A DNA stretch of 64,000 bases from Thalassocella blandensis (GTDB lineage: Bacteria; Pseudomonadota; Gammaproteobacteria; Pseudomonadales; Cellvibrionaceae), in contig CABFPG010000003.1 of NCBI GenBank assembly GCA_902141825.1, forward strand, positions 372,001 to 436,000, in the 5' to 3' direction. The translations under genes were made by a program, and so were the position numbers. The notes under the pieces are model-generated. The model was not told where the DNA came from. It did no database searches and worked only from the letters and a program-made list of their open reading frames with translations. Below, in pieces: positions 46,806-55,838 of the stretch (position 1 is its first letter; every line of letters starts with the position of its first letter).

Positions 46806-46823
46806 TTCGTACTTGGTAATTAC

Positions 46824-46853
46824 AAAAAAGCCGCCCCGATGGGCGGCTTTTTT
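46824..46853 (+). terminator. Strong intrinsic terminator
   Basis: AAAAAAGCCGCCC / GGGCGGCTTTTTT with loop CGAT. It also works for the convergent gene ending at 46869. Confidence 0.95.
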
Positions 46854-46868
46854 GTTTTCTCATCATTT

Positions 46869-47534
46869 TTATGGCGCTTTTGAAGGCGGAATTTCGGGGT
46901 CAACCCGTTTTTTTATCCTTAGCTGCACATCTTCATTCAGTGTTCGACATGTAGCGCGATATTTTAATGCCTGTTGATACACATCCTTCGCATTGAAATT
47001 GACTGTAAAAAGCCCATTCCCATCGGCAAACTCGTCAGGCTCTGGCGGATAGTCTCCAATCCATTCCACCGCATCCATTAAAGCTACTTTTTTATTTAAA
47101 ACTTCTGCACATTGGCTCCAGGCATTTAACTTCTGGAGTTTAAGCTCCTCGGCAAGACGCTTTTCTTCTTCCAAGCGCTTCTGCTCCAGCTCTTCCGCAC
47201 TTAGTTTATCTTCAACCACGACCCTGGTTGTCAGGGTTTCCATGGTGGAACCATCCACCATTTCGTTATAGGTTTTGTTGTTTTCCTGGCGACAAAGAAT
47301 ACGATAAATGGGCCGATCCTCAGAACTCTGCTCCAAATCTATGGTGCCACGTAAAACCACCTTACACCGCTCTAACTCCTCCACTAGCAGCGCAGCCTCT
47401 TTAAGCTTTAAATAGTGAGTCACGTAACTTCCGGGCAACCACAAACGGGACTCATCTAAAGCCAATGAGGATGAAGAGGCACCAAGTGAGGCAATCAACA
47501 TGGTGAATTTAACGGATTTTTTGAATATTTCCAT
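46869..47534 (-). CDS. Secreted coiled-coil protein, unknown role
   Basis: 221 aa, not recognised. MEIFKKSVKFTMLIASLGASSSSLA is a likely signal peptide. Residues about 110-140 (SAEELEQKRLEEEKRLAEELKLQKLNAW) form a charged coiled coil; three Cys pairs are possible in the periplasmic part. ATG 47534 is chosen since it begins the signal peptide; upstream ATG 47546 is possible. The start lies inside the PilZ gene (26-bp overlap), suggesting translational coupling and a joint function. Confidence 0.75.
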   Translation of the reverse strand: MEIFKKSVKFTMLIASLGASSSSLALDESRLWLPGSYVTHYLKLKEAALLVEELERCKVVLRGTIDLEQSSEDRPIYRILCRQENNKTYNEMVDGSTMETLTTRVVVEDKLSAEELEQKRLEEEKRLAEELKLQKLNAWSQCAEVLNKKVALMDAVEWIGDYPPEPDEFADGNGLFTVNFNAKDVYQQALKYRATCRTLNEDVQLRIKKRVDPEIPPSKAP

Positions 47535-48183
47535 AAGCCATTGCATTAAAGATGTAACCAAACAAAACTAAAAGGTCATCTTCATCACCGCCACAAAACT
47601 CCAATCCGTACATAAAACTATCGTTTGACAAACGTTTCCTTGCTCGAATCGTGGCTTTTACAGAAAGTAAACGCTGAATAGAATTGACCTCAAACTTCCC
47701 TTTTACAATAACCTGGTCGCCAATCACACCCAGGTGCTCATAACATTCCAAACCAGCGCCGAATGTACTGATGTCAATCACTCGCCCTGCAACACCGGAT
47801 TGAATACCGGAAGTCGTATTCGACGTTAATACGGGTAAAGAGACATTGACTCGGTTAGCCTTTCTCACTTGTTTGAATTTTATTTCCCGCGGATAGTCGG
47901 CAAACACCATAAAGATGGGCATCTCCGAGATATAGAGAACAGCCGAAGAGAAAAGCGCGATGCCGTCGGTCATCATAATCCTGAATACCAGCTGATGGCC
48001 TTCTTCTATTTTTGGAAAATCACCGGTTTCCGGCGCCCCTAGAATCAAACTTTCGCCCGGTATCACCCCGATGAGCATGACATCATAAAATTGTTTTACT
48101 TCTGAAGGCTTGGACAATATCTGAATGGTTTGCCCCATTCTTACGTCCAGGGCATCAAATGTATGAAGCTGCTCACTACTCAT
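47509..48183 (-). CDS. PilZ-domain c-di-GMP receptor (YcgR-like)
   Basis: 224 aa. The N-half (about 1-105) is a YcgR/PilZN-like beta domain; the PilZ domain starts at RKANRVNVSLPV (R-x3-R) and continues to DISTFGAGLECYE, which is the D/N-x-S-x2-G motif, so both c-di-GMP-binding elements are present. YcgR-type proteins act as brakes on flagella or on other surface machines. No flagellar genes are near. Its stop lies within the next gene. Confidence 0.92.
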   Translation of the reverse strand: MSSEQLHTFDALDVRMGQTIQILSKPSEVKQFYDVMLIGVIPGESLILGAPETGDFPKIEEGHQLVFRIMMTDGIALFSSAVLYISEMPIFMVFADYPREIKFKQVRKANRVNVSLPVLTSNTTSGIQSGVAGRVIDISTFGAGLECYEHLGVIGDQVIVKGKFEVNSIQRLLSVKATIRARKRLSNDSFMYGLEFCGGDEDDLLVLFGYIFNAMAYGNIQKIR

Positions 48184-48308
48184 GTATCGCTCTCGAAGCG
48201 GTATTTAAAGCTAACCTCCTAAATATAGTCGGTTAGCTAGCGTAGCACCGCCAGAGATATCGAATAAACGGAAAAATCCGTCGCTTATTTATACCATTCA
48301 GCTACACA

Positions 48309-48767
48309 TTAATAGTGAGAGTACTTTATAACGGAATAACGGTCTCTGACCGAACGGGAATTTATCGTGCTGATGCATGTCAGCGAAAGCTTTAAAAAGC
48401 CAAAGGCAAGTATAATCATCACAATATTGATGAGTTCAAACGGCAAGGAAAATACCAGCACGACAATGCCAAGGCCAATGATAAAACTTATGATGTAAAA
48501 TGATATTCGAGACACAATCCACGCGATATACCACCCTAAAAACAAGCCAATCCAGCTCGCACCGATCAACGCTAAAGCAGTAACCCCAGCGACCACTGCA
48601 AATAGCATCAAAAAGAAATCCGCTCCCGCCAGAAGTGAAAGTCCGACAGGTACGGCAGCCAGTAATGCCACAAAGAGTAAGCAACAGGGAATAATGACTA
48701 CCATAGCCCAGAAAATCATTACCCGCTGAGAGATACCCATTTTTGCTTGATGAGAGTCATTAGTCAT
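48309..48767 (-). CDS. Small inner-membrane protein of the RND operon
   Basis: 152 aa with about four membrane helices (residues 15-38, 42-60, 64-85 and 90-125, the last possibly two). Not recognised. It starts 17 bp after the RND pump gene and so is cotranscribed. A role as an accessory subunit, comparable in idea to AcrZ, is only a guess; it is much larger than AcrZ. Confidence 0.72.
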   Translation of the reverse strand: MTNDSHQAKMGISQRVMIFWAMVVIIPCCLLFVALLAAVPVGLSLLAGADFFLMLFAVVAGVTALALIGASWIGLFLGWYIAWIVSRISFYIISFIIGLGIVVLVFSLPFELINIVMIILAFGFLKLSLTCISTINSRSVRDRYSVIKYSHY

Positions 48768-48784
48768 AATTATTCATACATCCA

Positions 48785-51700
48785 TTAAACAGTTTTGTCT
48801 CGATATACTTTTATAGGGCGCTTAACATATTTACTGTATATTCGATGTAATTCTGACGGCACAACCAACATGCACGGCGTTACCAACAGGGTCAAAACGG
48901 TGGAAAAGACCAGACCATAGACAATAGCACTGGCTAACGATACCCAATATGAGCCAACCACACCCCCATGCACAACGGTGCGGTTTACCAGATCAATACT
49001 CACCGCAGTAGCCAGCGGCATTAAGCCAAGAATCGTGGTAATTGTCGTAAGAAATACGGGACGCAAGCGTTGTACCGCAGACATAATGGCCGCTTCCTTC
49101 ACGGTATACTGCAACTGGTTCGCGCGAATAAAATTGAATGTATCAATTAATACAATATTGTTGTTAACCACAATTCCCGCCAACGCCACGATCCCCACAC
49201 CAGTCATAATGACGCTAAAGGTAGACTGTGTCAGAGTCAGCCCCAAAAATACGCCGGCGGTAGACAACACAACGGAAGACAGGGTTAAGGCGGCCTGATA
49301 AAAGCTGTTAAATTGTGTCACCAATAAAATAAACATTAAAAACAGCGCTAAACCAAAAGCAGTGGCAAGAAAAGCCATGGAGTTCTCCTGCTCTTCATTT
49401 GCCCCCCTGAAATCAACGTGTACACCTTTATCTAATGGGTTTTCCTCTAACCACGCGCGAACTTCTTTAACTTTATCATCCGCCAGCACGCCTTCTTCAA
49501 CATCAGCCATCACGCGAGTGTATACACGCCCGTCTACCCGCTGAACTTTATCAACACGCTGCGCAGGCACCAGTTTGACGAAGGTACTGGCGGCTACAGG
49601 CCCATTATTGGTGTTCACCTTCAGGGTATCCAGCATTTGAATACCCCGAAAACTTTCCGGATAACGTACGCGAATATCGACTTCATCATCTGCATCGTCC
49701 GGTCGATACTCCCCAACTTTCACACCATTCGTCACAAGCTGGACTGCACGCCCCACTTCAATTACGTTGGCCCCAAGCTGGCTTGCGAGTACGCGATCCA
49801 CTTCAATATTCCACTCAATACCAGGCAAGGGTGTTGTGTCGGTCACATCACGCAAGCCGGATATTTTATCCTGCAACTGCTGCCTTAAAAATCGAGTCTG
49901 CTCCAAAAGCAGGTCACTATCAATCGAAGTCAATTGAATCTGAACGGGCTTACCCACGGGAGGCCCCCCTTCCATAGCAACCGCATTGACAAAAATACCC
50001 GGTAAATTCGCTGTTTTTTGGCGAATTTCTTCATACACTTTATGAGTGGAATAACCCAGTTCTTCAGGCTTATAGGTTTCTACCAGCATAAGCCCGATCT
50101 GATCCTTCTCCGGCGCACGAGGACCAAACTGCTGAGGCGCGCCAGGGCTTGCCACAGAATACACAACCTTGATACCGGGAATTTTCATTACCACTTCTTC
50201 GGCTTGAGCCACCAACTCACGCGCCTCTTCAACCGCCAGATTCCCCTGCGCACGAACGGCCACGGTGCCCAACACTTCTTCCGTTTGGACAAAGAATTCA
50301 ACACCCGGATTAAACTTCATGAACGCTAAAAATATTCCCACCAAGAGATAAGCAGCACCGGTAAACATGGCAAATGGATGATGGACTAACCGCGATAATA
50401 AGCGTGCATATTTTCCAGTGATCCCCGGTAAATGTGTTGGAACGTCTTTTTCCAGCGCCTGCAAATACTCCACATCTTTTTTGTCCATGACATTTTTGCC
50501 CAGCAGCGCTCCCATCACTGGAGCAAACAGCAATGCATACAACAAGGAGCCGACCAGCACCGCAAAGACCGTAACGGGTAAATACCGCATAAACTCGCCA
50601 GCAACACCAGGCCAGAACATAATCGGCAAAAATGCAGCAAGAGTTGTGGATGTTGATGCGGTCACCGGCCACAACATGCGTTTAACAGATAATTGATAGG
50701 CTTCGCGGCTGGACATCCCCTCTGCCATTTTACGATCGGCAAATTCTGTAATAACAATAGCGCCATCAATCAGCATCCCCAATGCCAGCAACATGCCAAA
50801 CAGCACCATAAAGTTGAACGAGAAGCCCATCAATTGCAGAATAATTACCGAAAACAGCAATGAAAAAGGAACTCCCGCGCCCACCAGAATACCGGAACGA
50901 AACCCTAGCGCGGCCACAACTATCACCATCACAAGAGCCATCGCGGTGAGAATATTGCCCTGCATTTCACTGATCATGCCAATGGAAAATTCTGATTGAT
51001 CCATTAAGAAATCGACGCTGACACCGGCGGGAATCTGATCTTCACTCTCTTTTACCATTGCCCGCACAGCCTGGGTCACGGCTATATCATTTGCTTCATT
51101 GCGTTTTTTAACTTCAATAGTAATGGCCCGTTCACCATTCACCGTAGAATACTGGTATGGATCTTTGAAGTTACGACTTACATCGGCCACATCCCCCAGT
51201 GTAATGGCGCCTTCCTGTGTTGCCCGCAGTGGCAGGTTGAAAACATCATCTCGTGTTTCAATCAAACTCGGTACTTTTACGGCAAAACGTCCTTCTCCCG
51301 TATCCAGCTGACCGGCTGGCACCAAGACATTGTTGTTGAACACCGCGTTATAGATTTCGCTGCTGGTAATTCCGTAATGCTCAAGACGCGCCGGATCAAT
51401 AATCGCTTCGATCTGCTCTTCCCGATGTCCCACTAAATTGGCTTCCAGGACACTCGGTAAAGATTCAATTTCCCGCTGTAATCCCTGCGCAGTTTGAAAC
51501 AACACTCGCTCTTGAACATCGCCGGATACTGTTACCACAATTGTGGGCGCATCATTGGCGGACACTTCACTTACCACAGGCTCTTCTGCCTCGCTCGGCA
51601 GTTCTGACTTGCCGCGATCAACGGCGGCACGCACATCCAACAACGCCTGATCAGCATCAATATCAGCTTCAAACTCAACAATCAGATAGGAAATGGTTTC

Positions 51701-51955
51701 TCGCGATGTGGCACGCACTTCTTTTAATCCGTCCAACGATCGCAGTTCTTTTTCCATTGGGCGGACCAATAAGCGAGCACCATCTTCCGGCGAAATACCA
51801 TCCTGGAACAATGTGACGACAACAATTGGAATGGACGGGTTTGGTCCAGCTTCAATCACCATCGACGCTCGCGATACAATGCCGGCGATGACAATCAACA
51901 ACATAACGCACAGTGTTGCGCGCGAGCGATCAATAGCCCCTTTTATGATTCCCAT
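48785..51955 (-). CDS. RND-family efflux pump, inner-membrane subunit
   Basis: 1056-aa HAE-type transporter, proton-driven, trimeric in the inner membrane. Typical features are the N-terminal helix, the porter domain DARAAVDRGKSELP-like segment (LLDVRAAVDRGKSELPSEAEEP) and the second half repeating the topology. In TM4 the sequence is GMLIDGAIVITEF: only one of the two relay Asp of AcrB is present. In TM10 it is GIVVNNNIVLIDT: Asn replaces the AcrB Lys. Both are found in a subset of RND pumps. Thirteen bp separate it from the adaptor gene. No outer-membrane factor gene is present, so TolC or similar from elsewhere is required. Substrate unknown. Confidence 0.95.
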   Translation of the reverse strand: MGIIKGAIDRSRATLCVMLLIVIAGIVSRASMVIEAGPNPSIPIVVVTLFQDGISPEDGARLLVRPMEKELRSLDGLKEVRATSRETISYLIVEFEADIDADQALLDVRAAVDRGKSELPSEAEEPVVSEVSANDAPTIVVTVSGDVQERVLFQTAQGLQREIESLPSVLEANLVGHREEQIEAIIDPARLEHYGITSSEIYNAVFNNNVLVPAGQLDTGEGRFAVKVPSLIETRDDVFNLPLRATQEGAITLGDVADVSRNFKDPYQYSTVNGERAITIEVKKRNEANDIAVTQAVRAMVKESEDQIPAGVSVDFLMDQSEFSIGMISEMQGNILTAMALVMVIVVAALGFRSGILVGAGVPFSLLFSVIILQLMGFSFNFMVLFGMLLALGMLIDGAIVITEFADRKMAEGMSSREAYQLSVKRMLWPVTASTSTTLAAFLPIMFWPGVAGEFMRYLPVTVFAVLVGSLLYALLFAPVMGALLGKNVMDKKDVEYLQALEKDVPTHLPGITGKYARLLSRLVHHPFAMFTGAAYLLVGIFLAFMKFNPGVEFFVQTEEVLGTVAVRAQGNLAVEEARELVAQAEEVVMKIPGIKVVYSVASPGAPQQFGPRAPEKDQIGLMLVETYKPEELGYSTHKVYEEIRQKTANLPGIFVNAVAMEGGPPVGKPVQIQLTSIDSDLLLEQTRFLRQQLQDKISGLRDVTDTTPLPGIEWNIEVDRVLASQLGANVIEVGRAVQLVTNGVKVGEYRPDDADDEVDIRVRYPESFRGIQMLDTLKVNTNNGPVAASTFVKLVPAQRVDKVQRVDGRVYTRVMADVEEGVLADDKVKEVRAWLEENPLDKGVHVDFRGANEEQENSMAFLATAFGLALFLMFILLVTQFNSFYQAALTLSSVVLSTAGVFLGLTLTQSTFSVIMTGVGIVALAGIVVNNNIVLIDTFNFIRANQLQYTVKEAAIMSAVQRLRPVFLTTITTILGLMPLATAVSIDLVNRTVVHGGVVGSYWVSLASAIVYGLVFSTVLTLLVTPCMLVVPSELHRIYSKYVKRPIKVYRDKTV

Positions 51956-51968
51956 ACTCTAGTCCTGC

Positions 51969-53060
51969 CTATTTATTCATGGACACGGCTTGTGTCACTT
52001 TGACTTCCTGCCCGTCGGCAACATATTCCTGACCCACCGTAATCAAAGTCACTTTTTCGGGTAAGCCTACAACCCATACACCGTCAGGATCATCGCCAAG
52101 CAAGCCGACGCCAATAAATTTAACGGTGTTTAACTGCTGTTGAGTTTCCACAACTTTAACGCCCAGTTTGCCGTCATCTTTCAATGCCAGAAGACTGGGA
52201 GATATTAAATGTGCCTGCTGCGGTTCGGTGAACACGACCACCTGCGCACTCATTCCCTCTGCCCACAGCGCATTTTTATTGGCAATTTCCACTTCCACTT
52301 TAAAGGTACGAGTATTCAAGTCGGCTGCGTGAGAGATATAACGTACAGTACCCGTTTCCTTGCGACCATCCGCCAGAGTGACTTCCGCATTACGACCTAC
52401 GGTTATAGCCAACATTTCCTGCTCGGACACCTGCCCGCTCACCACCAGAGGTGTCAGTTCCAGCATTTGTGCACAGGCACTGCCGCGCTGCACAAATGTT
52501 CCCGCATCCACCATACGTTTTTCCACCACACCATCAAATGGCGCGCGAACAATCAAACGTTCAATCGCCAACTGACCGCTTTTCACCTGACTTTTTGCCG
52601 TAGCTAATTGAGAACCCGCCGCCGCGATCTGCGCTTCCGACTGATAACCGCCATCTTTTAGTTTCAATGCGCCTTGATAATCCAGCTCAGCTTTTCGTAA
52701 ATTCGCTTTGGCTTGCTCTAACTGAAGAGGGCGATCTTCTTCATCCAACTCACATAGCGGAGTTCCTTTACTGACAAACGCGCCCTCCTTTGCCGGTGTT
52801 GCAACGACTTTTCCATCAATTTCAGCCGCTACCATCACCGTGCGATTCGCTTCTGTTCGAGCGCGCACGAAGATTGGTTTTGCATAGGATGAAGCACTGA
52901 CATCCTGCACTTGCACAGTAAACAGAGATTGTGACTTATCCTTTTCGTTTTGTTTCTCTTCTTTTTTCTGACTGAATACACCGGAAACAACCCAAAGCAG
53001 CATGGCGAGTGCCAACGCCACGGCCAAACGCATGTTGGCATTCCAGTTTTTAATGTTCAT
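51969..53060 (-). CDS. RND periplasmic adaptor (membrane fusion protein)
   Basis: 363 aa. N-terminal membrane anchor or signal (LAVALALAMLLWVVSGVFS), the barrel-sandwich/lipoyl halves (VAAEIDGKVVATPAKEGAFVSKGTPLCELD and LIVRAPFDGVVEKRMVDAGTFVQRG), an alpha hairpin between them, and a beta-barrel. It bridges the pump and an outer-membrane channel. First gene of the operon; ATG 53060 has AAAGG eight or nine bases upstream. No Lys/Cys lipobox is seen. Confidence 0.94.
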   Translation of the reverse strand: MNIKNWNANMRLAVALALAMLLWVVSGVFSQKKEEKQNEKDKSQSLFTVQVQDVSASSYAKPIFVRARTEANRTVMVAAEIDGKVVATPAKEGAFVSKGTPLCELDEEDRPLQLEQAKANLRKAELDYQGALKLKDGGYQSEAQIAAAGSQLATAKSQVKSGQLAIERLIVRAPFDGVVEKRMVDAGTFVQRGSACAQMLELTPLVVSGQVSEQEMLAITVGRNAEVTLADGRKETGTVRYISHAADLNTRTFKVEVEIANKNALWAEGMSAQVVVFTEPQQAHLISPSLLALKDDGKLGVKVVETQQQLNTVKFIGVGLLGDDPDGVWVVGLPEKVTLITVGQEYVADGQEVKVTQAVSMNK

Positions 53061-53649
53061 AGAAGATACCTTTCCACTCGTTACGATAAATTTGCAATGA
53101 CTACACTAATGCATTACCCGATACGCGATAAAAACCCGTTTACGTAGAATTCCTTGGAAAACATATCCACGTTTGAGAAGTGGCAGGGATAATACGATGC
53201 TTTAGCCCTCCAGGCTGAGATGAAATGCGCTGATTCACAAGCATGACGCGACTGAACGAATACAACTCTTCGACTTGACGATTTAAGTTCCAAATGTCAC
53301 GGATAGGATATGGCACATCAATGGAGCGCAGGCCGTTTTGGGCAGCGGGAATTCTAACGCATTGCACAAGATTTGTAAGCAGAGGATTGTTACAGACAGC
53401 GCAAGTGAAAGCATGATAGACCCTGTTAAAAATTACGCAATGTCATCAAGATGAAACCACGCAGACGTCAATTCCTCAACGTGACTCTCAAAAGAATATA
53501 AGGTGGATTCCTTTTGCGACTCCAGAATATGAAAAAAAGGAAGCGGTCGAGCAAAATTCTTTGCCGCCTGTGCCACGCCTGCATCGCCCACAGAAACAGG
53601 CACGCTGAAATGTTGCAGTTCGAACTTGAGCTATGTCAGTAAATTCATC

Positions 53650-53706
53650 AAGAGCCGTTTCTAGAAGGCTTTATTCGCAAGACTTTATGCGAAAGACTTT
53701 CTTAAC
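53650..53706. repeat. Four 14-15 bp tandem repeats
   Basis: AAGGCTTTATTCGC (53665), AAGACTTTATGCGA (53679) and AAGACTTTCTTAAC (53693) follow AAGAGCCGTTTCTAG (53650). Same 14-bp period as the arrays near nrdA, nrdB and dinB. Confidence 0.75.
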
Positions 53707-53749
53707 ATCTGTGCTTACATAAGATCGCCGCAATCTGGCTTTATGCTTC

Positions 53750-53882
53750 AAGAATTCGTTTTAAGGGGTTGTTATTTAAGGTGCTGTTATTAAAGGAGCT
53801 GTTTTTTATGAGCGTATTTTTTATGGGGTTACTTTTATTATGGGGATACTTTTATAAGGCTACTTTTAAGGGAATATGTTGA
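53750..53882. repeat. About nine 14-15 bp tandem repeats
   Basis: Units AAGGGGTTGTTATTT, AAGGTGCTGTTATTA, AAGGAGCTGTTTTTT, ATGAGCGTATTTTTT, ATGGGGTTACTTTTA, then a 17-bp unit and shorter ones. Purine-then-pyrimidine pattern in each unit. Confidence 0.8.
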
Positions 53883-54088
53883 AAGGCCTTGCACAGGGCG
53901 TGTTATACAGGCTATGGCTTATATGTATATTTGGTAGAGAGATTTAAATTAAAGGGCGTTGATGAAAGGCTTAGTATTCTTTTGTGCGACAGGCTCGCGC
54001 TTAAGTGTTGAGCTATCAACCAGAAATCACATCACTCAATACGCGAGAACCGAATAGATTCACCTTCTGTTATCTAAATCGGTGATGA

Positions 54089-54877
54089 TTATCCTAAAGC
54101 CTGTAAGGAAGTTTTATCCATTTCAGAGCGTGGCGCTATGCCCAGCCGATTAAATTCCGCATTCCACAACACCAATAAACGAGCCAGCTCTCTCGCTTGC
54201 TTATCCAGACTTACCAGTTCCGACATAGTATCGCGCAAGCCGGTGAAAAGTTTAACTTTACGGTGGTCAGACGCAAAAGATTTTTCAGGATAGGACATGC
54301 GATAAACTTCCAGTTTCCATCGCAGATTATGCACCATGTTTCGATAGTAAATCAGCTTGGTTGCCAAACTGATCGGACGAATATCCTCCAGCTCACCAAA
54401 AACTCGAAAATCCGTTCCAAATACCATAATTTTTTTGGAGTTTGCATCCGCAACCACAGTCGCGGTGCGTTCGTGATCCAGCAATACGGCTAAATCACCA
54501 AAAACTTCGCCAGGTGTAATGTAGTTAACAACTAGACTATCTCGGGTATCACCGGTCTCCAGGTTTTTCCCACTTAAAACTTCCAGCTGACCTTTCAACA
54601 AAAAGTACAACCACTCATCCTTTCGCCCCTTCTCCAACACCACTTCACCCGGTTCAAACTCTATCACGCGGGAATATTGCATCAAGGTATCGTATTGGTA
54701 TGGGTCAAGTGATTTTACTGCACGGTAAAAAGGAATGGATAAAAGCAAGGCATCAATGGATTCTTGCGGATATCGGTGAATTGGCTGGACATCCATACAA
54801 TTTCTCATAACTGAAAGGCTTCTGTTTATATACTTTTTTTCTTCCGGCACATCATCGTGCTTGGATTTGAATGCCAT
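54089..54877 (-). CDS. Cyclic-nucleotide-binding domain protein without HTH
   Basis: 262 aa. Residues about 55-165 form a CRP-like cNMP-binding beta roll (VIEFEPGEVVLEKGRKDEWLYFLLKGQLEVL, GEVFGDLAVLLDHERTATVVA). The cAMP-pocket element GE-x-FG-x-L-A-x-L is present, while the usual Arg follows as ERTATV. The C-half is helical with no helix-turn-helix, so it is not a classical transcription factor. It might regulate a partner by protein contact. It stands alone, near a perfect CRP site belonging to the next gene. Confidence 0.88.
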   Translation of the reverse strand: MAFKSKHDDVPEEKKYINRSLSVMRNCMDVQPIHRYPQESIDALLLSIPFYRAVKSLDPYQYDTLMQYSRVIEFEPGEVVLEKGRKDEWLYFLLKGQLEVLSGKNLETGDTRDSLVVNYITPGEVFGDLAVLLDHERTATVVADANSKKIMVFGTDFRVFGELEDIRPISLATKLIYYRNMVHNLRWKLEVYRMSYPEKSFASDHRKVKLFTGLRDTMSELVSLDKQARELARLLVLWNAEFNRLGIAPRSEMDKTSLQALG

Positions 54878-55838
54878 GAGTTAACCCCACGAATGTCAAA
54901 TCTGGACCCCATTTTGGGATGACACAATGTTCGTTACCTGCACGACCACAACAGAACTTTTACGATCTCACCATGTGTTAGCGAATTAAACGCCGTCTTC
55001 ACATTAGAGTGTTATGCCAACCACTCAATAGTAATACATGAATCACTGCTTTAAAGCGCTCATTTCGATGGCAAAAAAAGCTATCAAAATGTCACCTGCT
55101 CAAACGTTCTTAATCTTCTGTTTGGCGCGTAAAACACATTCTTCTTTAATTCAGAAACCGAGTCCTTGATGTACTTTGCAATTTTTTTATTGCGTTAAAT
55201 TTTTATGAAAGTACGTTTTTTAATAGGACATGGTTTCTTAAAGTGAAATGTGCTTGCCGGCCCCCGTAAATTTCCACTCTCTCAGCGCTTTTTCTAGGCG
55301 CCACCATAAAAATAGTCTCATTTCCTGAAAAAATCCCCCTGGAAAAATGAAAGTTGAACGCCAAACATCAAAAATGAAAAGTATGTTTGTTTTTAATCCA
55401 TTAAAGGCATAAAAATAACACTTTTTTAGCTTTAAATATTCTTAAACAATAAAAAAATGTAGCGAATTTATTGAATTTCTAAATCATTAAATAAATTAGA
55501 CGCCAATTCCACCTCCAAGGATTGCGACAATTTTTGCCAAACTAATCAATTTAGCGCTAGGCATTTTTCACACTTTTGCCACAAATCCGGCTGGCTCAGT
55601 TGTGTGATATGCATCACACTTACATTACTGTAAAGTAAGCACCACTTTGGGCTGCCCCAACAGTGTTAAATAAAGTGTCACCCCAAAACTCTAATAATTT
55701 CAAGTAATTCGGTGTGCCCCACTTTGGTCGGTATATGTCTTACTAATCCACATTCGCCGACTATACTTCCATAAAAGCCTCGGTGAATGTCGGAGGCGCA
55801 CGAATACACTTTATGAATAAAGGCCCCATGGAGCCAAC
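54878..55838. other. AT-rich divergent intergenic region
   Basis: 961 bp. It holds a perfect CRP site at 55603-55618 and the leader of the TonB-domain gene. The stretch 55140-55540 is strongly AT-rich. No gene, array or riboswitch was recognised. Confidence 0.55.
55603..55618. promoter_or_regulatory. CRP/Vfr-type site (perfect dyad)
   Basis: TGTGATATGCATCACA, TGTGA-N6-TCACA with a palindromic spacer, about 220 bp before the TonB-domain fusion gene. It strongly suggests cAMP-CRP control of that gene or of the divergent one. Confidence 0.8.

Larger units (their letters stand above)
53061..54088. other. Gene-free region with two repeat arrays
   Basis: About 1 kb. It should contain the promoter of the efflux operon. 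A 75-codon minus-strand frame (53140-53367) is not recognisable. The right half holds arrays at 53650-53706 and 53750-53882. Confidence 0.5.
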
